This document shows positions 60,676 to 64,000 of a DNA stretch of 64,000 nt, one piece after another. Position numbers and translations under genes: made by a program. The stretch is from contig NZ_JANQDU010000004.1 in the NCBI RefSeq assembly GCF_024723735.1, positions 124,001 to 188,000 of the forward strand, read 5' to 3'. This stretch comes from Frigidibacter sp. ROC022. Its GTDB lineage: Bacteria > Pseudomonadota > Alphaproteobacteria > Rhodobacterales > Rhodobacteraceae. Numbering within the stretch: position 1 is the first letter of the stretch; the number at the start of each line of letters is the position of its first letter. A model generated the notes under the pieces. It was not told the DNA's origin. It searched no databases and saw only the letters and a list, made by a program, of their open reading frames with translations.

Positions 60676-61527
60676 TCATCCGGCGTCGGCCCGAGCCGCC
60701 TCCCAGGCCAGCAGGGCACGCTTGACCGGCAGGCCCCAGTGATAGCCGCCGAGGCCGCCCGATTTGCGCAGCGCACGGTGGCAGGGGATCAGCCAGGACA
60801 CCGGGTTGCGGCCAACTGCCGTGCCCACCGCACGCACCGCCTTGGGGTGGCCGATGAAACGCGCGATCTCGGAATAGGTCGTGACCTGGCCCGAAGGCAC
60901 CGCCAGCAGCGCCTCCCAGACCTTGATCTGGAACGGCGCCCCAATCAGGTAGAGCGAGGCCTCGCCCGATTGCCCGAAGGCGGCGGCCATCCAGCCTTCC
61001 AGCCGCTCGGGCGCCTCGACGAACCGGGCCTTGGGCCAGCGCCCGCGCAGATCGGCCATCGCCGCCGCGTCGCCGGTCTCTTCGGCGAAGGCCAGGCCGC
61101 AGATCCCCTTGTCGGTGCCCATCGCCAGGGTCCGCCCGAACGGCCCCTCGAACCAGCCCCAGGCAATCTCCAGCCCGGCGCCGGCCTTGGCATAGTCGCC
61201 GGGGCTCATCGCTTCCCATTTCACGAACAGGTCGTGCAGCCGCCCGGCGCCGGACAGCCCGGCTTCGTGCGCGGCGCCCAGGGTGGTGAAGTTGTTGGCC
61301 AGCAGCCGCCGCGCATTGTCCAGCGTGAGATACTGCTGGTAGGCCTTGGGCGAGACCCCGACCCACCGCGAGAAGGTGCGCTGGAAATGCGCCGGGCTCA
61401 TCTTCAGCCGTGCCGCCAGATCGTCCAGCGTCAGGCCGGCGCCCGCCGCGTCGATCTCGTCCAGCGCCCGGCGCATGACGTGGAAATGATAGCCCTCGGG
61501 CTCTGTCGGTGACATGCGCGTATCCAT
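60676..61527 (-). CDS. AraC-type HTH plus O6-methylguanine-DNA methyltransferase (Ada-like, no Zn domain)
   Basis: A 283-residue protein: an AraC helix-turn-helix (LTLDDLAARLKMSPAHFQRTF, then VSPKAYQQY) at residues about 28-75 and a C-terminal methyltransferase domain with VPSGQVTTYSEIA and NPVSWLIPCHRAL, where the Cys of PCHR accepts the methyl group. The N-terminal Ada zinc domain that senses methylphosphotriesters is missing. ATGs at 61527 and 61515 are possible starts. Divergent from nth. Confidence 0.92.
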   Translation of the reverse strand: MDTRMSPTEPEGYHFHVMRRALDEIDAAGAGLTLDDLAARLKMSPAHFQRTFSRWVGVSPKAYQQYLTLDNARRLLANNFTTLGAAHEAGLSGAGRLHDLFVKWEAMSPGDYAKAGAGLEIAWGWFEGPFGRTLAMGTDKGICGLAFAEETGDAAAMADLRGRWPKARFVEAPERLEGWMAAAFGQSGEASLYLIGAPFQIKVWEALLAVPSGQVTTYSEIARFIGHPKAVRAVGTAVGRNPVSWLIPCHRALRKSGGLGGYHWGLPVKRALLAWEAARADAG

Positions 61528-61633
61528 AGCAGCCCATCCATAATCTGTCTTCTTTGCCCGAAGGTAGCCCCGGGCCGCGCTTCGGACGATCCGAAACTTG
61601 CGCCTTTGCGCCGGGCATTGCATAGGGTCGCGG

Positions 61634-62278
61634 ATGGCCAAGCAACTGCCCTATCAGACGATCCGCGAGATTTTCGCCCGGTTCCGCGCCCAGGAGGCGG
61701 AACCGCAGGGCGAGCTCTACCATCTCAACGCCTACACGCTTTTGGTTGCCGTGGCGCTCTCGGCGCAGGCGACCGATGCCGGGGTGAACAAGGCGACGCG
61801 CGACCTGTTCCCGAAGGTGGATACTCCCGAAAAGATGCTGGCGCTCGGCCTCGAAGGGTTGACCGAGGCGATCAAGACCATCGGCCTGTATCGCCAGAAG
61901 GCCAGGAACGTGATCCGGATGTCGGAGATCCTGGTCGAGGAATACGGCGGCGAAGTGCCTTCATCCCGCGCCGCGCTGCAATCGCTGCCGGGGGTCGGGC
62001 GCAAGACCGCCAACGTGGTGCTGAACATGTGGTTCCACCACCCCGCGCAGGCCGTCGATACCCATATCTTCCGGGTCGGCAACCGCACCGGCATCGCGCC
62101 GGGCAAGGATGTCGAGGCGGTGGAACGCGCGCTGGAAGACAATGTCCCGGTCGAGTTCCAGCAGCACGCGCATCATTGGCTGATCCTGCACGGCCGCTAT
62201 ATCTGCACCGCCCGCAAGCCACGCTGCCCCGACTGCCTGATCCGCGATCTCTGCCCCTATGAGGAGAAGACCCTGTGA
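61634..62278 (+). CDS. nth: Endonuclease III (DNA glycosylase/AP lyase)
   Basis: A 214-residue enzyme: helix-hairpin-helix LPGVGRKTANVVL with the catalytic Lys, VDTHIFRVGNRTG with the catalytic Asp, and the [4Fe-4S] motif C-x6-C-x2-C-x5-C at the C-terminus (CTARKPRCPDCLIRDLC). Removes oxidised pyrimidines. ATG 61634; the stop overlaps the next start (GTGA). Confidence 0.97.
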   Translation: MAKQLPYQTIREIFARFRAQEAEPQGELYHLNAYTLLVAVALSAQATDAGVNKATRDLFPKVDTPEKMLALGLEGLTEAIKTIGLYRQKARNVIRMSEILVEEYGGEVPSSRAALQSLPGVGRKTANVVLNMWFHHPAQAVDTHIFRVGNRTGIAPGKDVEAVERALEDNVPVEFQQHAHHWLILHGRYICTARKPRCPDCLIRDLCPYEEKTL

Positions 62279-63264
62279 GCAAACGCTATGATGTCGTCGG
62301 AATCGGCAATGCCGTGGTCGATGTGTTCTGTCCCGCGGATGACGCCTTTCTGGAGTTGATGGGGATTCAGAAGGGGATCATGCAACTGGTCGAGGTCGAG
62401 CGCGGAGAACTGCTCTATGCCGCGATGAAGGAGCGCAGCCAGGCGGCCGGGGGATCGGTGGGCAATACCGTGGCCGGGATCGGCTCGCTGGGTCTGAAGG
62501 CGGGTTTCATCGGCCGGGTCAACGACGACGCGCTTGGTCGGAGCTATGCCGCCGACATGGCCGAGCAGGGCACCGATTTCGTCAATCCGCCGGTCAAGGG
62601 CGGGTCGTTGCCGACCTCGCGTTCGATGATCTTTGTCTCGCCCGACGGCGAACGCTCGATGAACACCTATCTGGGGATTTCCACCGAGCTTGGCCCCGAG
62701 GACGTCCCGGACGACGTGGCCGGGCAGACAAGGTTCCTGTTCCTGGAAGGCTATCTCTACGACAAGCCGCGCGGCATGGCCGCCTTCGACCGGGCCGCGC
62801 AGGTCTGCCGGGCGGCGGGCGGGCAGGCCGGGATTTCGCTGTCGGACCCGTTCTGTGTCGATCGGCACCGGGATGCGTTTCGCAGGCTGGTCAAGGAACT
62901 CGACTACGTGATCGGCAACGAACACGAGTGGGAGTCGCTCTATCAGACCGATCTCTCCTCGGCGCTGGAACAGGCCGCGCAGGATGCCGGGACCGTTGTC
63001 TGCACCCGTTCGGGCAGCGACGTTGTGCTGGTGCGTGGCGACGAGACCGTCGAGGTGCCGGTGCACCGCGTTGTGCCGGTGGATGCCACAGGGGCGGGCG
63101 ACCAGTTCGCCGCCGGTTTCCTCTATGGCCTGGCCGAAGGGCGTCCGCTGGCGGTCTGCGGCCAGATGGGATGCGTCGCGGCGGCCGAGGTGATCGGCCA
63201 TTTCGGCGCCCGGGCCGAGACCGACGTCAAGGCGCTCTTCCGGTCGGCCGGGCTGCTGGGATAG
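62275..63264 (+). CDS. PfkB-family kinase, adenosine-kinase-like
   Basis: A 329-residue ribokinase-fold protein from GTG 62275: VVGIGNAVVDVFCP, AGGSVGNTVAGIGSLG (substrate lid), SNEH-type IGNEHEWESL and VPVDATGAGDQFAAGFLYG (catalytic DTGAGD variant DATGAGD). The subgroup is annotated as adenosine or carbohydrate kinase in Alphaproteobacteria. It is coupled to nth. Confidence 0.88.
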   Translation: MSKRYDVVGIGNAVVDVFCPADDAFLELMGIQKGIMQLVEVERGELLYAAMKERSQAAGGSVGNTVAGIGSLGLKAGFIGRVNDDALGRSYAADMAEQGTDFVNPPVKGGSLPTSRSMIFVSPDGERSMNTYLGISTELGPEDVPDDVAGQTRFLFLEGYLYDKPRGMAAFDRAAQVCRAAGGQAGISLSDPFCVDRHRDAFRRLVKELDYVIGNEHEWESLYQTDLSSALEQAAQDAGTVVCTRSGSDVVLVRGDETVEVPVHRVVPVDATGAGDQFAAGFLYGLAEGRPLAVCGQMGCVAAAEVIGHFGARAETDVKALFRSAGLLG

Positions 63265-63368
63265 GTCCGGGGCGCACGAACCTCTGTTGCCCACGGCATT
63301 TGTCATTTTGACCTTGGGGAAAGCACTGCTAGCCTGTCTCCACCTATTTGATGCTCTGGAGGGGTTTG

Positions 63369-64000
63369 ATGCATTTCCACAATTCTCGGGCCGGACACGG
63401 CCGCCGGGGGCGCCTGGTCGCCTGGCTGTTGGTCCTTGGCCTTGCACTGGGTGCCGGCCCGTCCGGCACATGGGCACAATCGGCGGACGGCGGCACGGCT
63501 GACGGCGGTGAGGCGGCCGGTGCCGATACCGGCGCCGCCGGCCCCGCGGTCGCGGATGACGGCGGCACTGATGCCGATGACGGGGCCGAGGCCGATGACG
63601 GGACCGGTGGCGACACGCCGACCCCGCCGCCACCTCCGCCGCCGCCTCCCCCTCCTCCGCCACCTCCGCCTCCGCCGGTCGAACCGGAACTGGCGGTCTA
63701 CATCGCGGTGAATGGCCAGACGACCGGTCCGTTCAGCCGCGAGGAACTGGTCGCCAAGGTCAAGGCGGGCGAACTGACCGGTGAGACGGTGGTCTGGCAG
63801 GAAGGCATGGCCGACTGGCAGGCGGCGTCGAAGGTCGATGACGTCGCCAAGCTGATCGAGGCATCGCAGCCCAAGAAGCCGGCCTTCGACCCGGCGGCCT
63901 TCATCGTCGGCAAATGGCGCACCGACAACGCCGAGATTCCGGTGCCGGATGCCGGCATGGGCGTGTTGAACGGCACCATCACCTATGGCGCCGATGGCTC
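63369..64000 (+). CDS. Secreted polyproline/GYF_2-domain protein (cut by window edge)
   Basis: 210 codons are visible. Signal peptide 1-36 (RLVAWLLVLGLALGAG, cleavage near TWA-Q), then an Asp/Gly/Ala-rich acidic stretch (37-85), 18 consecutive prolines (86-103), and a GYF_2 domain (YIAVNGQTTGPFSREELVAK, VVWQEGMADWQAA; about 108-160). A further domain begins FIVGKWRTDN, perhaps lipocalin-like. GYF_2 domains often bind proline-rich sequence. GGAGGGG precedes the ATG. Function unknown. Confidence 0.85.
   Translation, partial: MHFHNSRAGHGRRGRLVAWLLVLGLALGAGPSGTWAQSADGGTADGGEAAGADTGAAGPAVADDGGTDADDGAEADDGTGGDTPTPPPPPPPPPPPPPPPPPPVEPELAVYIAVNGQTTGPFSREELVAKVKAGELTGETVVWQEGMADWQAASKVDDVAKLIEASQPKKPAFDPAAFIVGKWRTDNAEIPVPDAGMGVLNGTITYGADG
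63624..63677 (+). repeat. Run of 18 proline codons
   Basis: CCN codons, mixed among CCG, CCA, CCT and CCC, encode residues 86-103 of the GYF_2 protein. The mixed codons argue that the protein sequence itself is selected and is not a slippage artefact. Translation should need elongation factor P. Confidence 0.9.

Noticed and set aside
62257-63663. Minus-strand open frame of 468 residues
   Set aside because: Shadow of the PfkB kinase and the start of the GYF_2 protein.
1-64000. tRNA, rRNA, CRISPR arrays, insertion sequences, prophage, riboswitches
   Set aside because: Intergenic gaps were read for cloverleaf arms, regular spaced repeats, transposase motifs and conserved riboswitch cores; none was convincing.

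Overview
The window looks like chromosomal DNA of a high-GC alphaproteobacterium of the order Rhodobacterales (Rhodobacteraceae/Roseobacter type). Grounds: the ethylmalonyl-CoA pathway genes ccr and ecm close together, a membrane-anchored CycM-type cytochrome c552, an F0 operon atpI-B-E-F'-F with a b' subunit and no F1 genes nearby, a TrcR (DUF1013) protein, an H-NS/HvrA-type nucleoid protein, and a TSUP/TIGR02186 pair. I saw no rRNA, tRNA, insertion sequence, prophage, CRISPR array or replication origin. Gene density is high and most genes are housekeeping.

Layout. 1-4120 (minus): the N-terminal ~1,373 residues of a very large protein with a DnaQ-like exonuclease domain, a RecQ helicase and the start of a UvrD helicase; its end lies outside the window. 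4551-5537: an orphan NodZ/FUT8-like fucosyltransferase. 5888-7761: divergent mntH/mntR with a likely MntR box over the mntH promoter. 7849-8863: H-NS-like gene followed one base later by deoD. 9016-14023: ecm, a PlsC-type acyltransferase and ccr. 14129-16425: stand-alone RecD-like helicase overlapping an SDR gene. 16457-21584: D,D-carboxypeptidase with a SPOR domain, HAD phosphatase, clpS, rsmC and an SDR-fold protein lacking the catalytic lysine. 21672-25240: heme synthesis (hemF; divergent hemE/hemC) with a LysE exporter. 25283-28243: a tight operon of an FAD amine-oxidase-like protein, methylglyoxal synthase and a D-lactate-dehydrogenase-like flavoprotein. 28535-36286: TetR regulator, trcR, secreted RNase T2, Tat-exported CpdB, nudC, an SRPBCC protein, pheA and cycM.

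36477-42191: the peptide ABC importer operon yejABEF. 42213-43927: TSUP permease plus TIGR02186 partner. 44107-49612: a nucleoside uptake operon (BMP lipoprotein-like binding protein, ATPase, two permeases) ending in purine nucleoside phosphorylase, so import and phosphorolysis are encoded together. 49797-53660: rimI, tsaB, nfu, usp, a branched-chain aminotransferase and a small lytic transglycosylase lipoprotein. 53776-56023: VOC protein, divergent MFS transporter and an ArsR regulator with a palindrome over its own promoter. 56240-58886: the F0 operon, closed by a clear terminator. 58957-63264: GntR regulator, OmpA-family lipoprotein, Ada-like methyltransferase, nth and an adenosine-kinase-like PfkB kinase. 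63369 to the edge: a secreted protein with 18 consecutive prolines and a GYF_2 domain.

The best candidate for an under-described system is the exonuclease-RecQ-UvrD giant at the left edge; next are the methylglyoxal/D-lactate operon, the TSUP/TIGR02186 pair and the polyproline/GYF_2 protein. All functional statements rest on motif reading and memory of the families; no searches were run.
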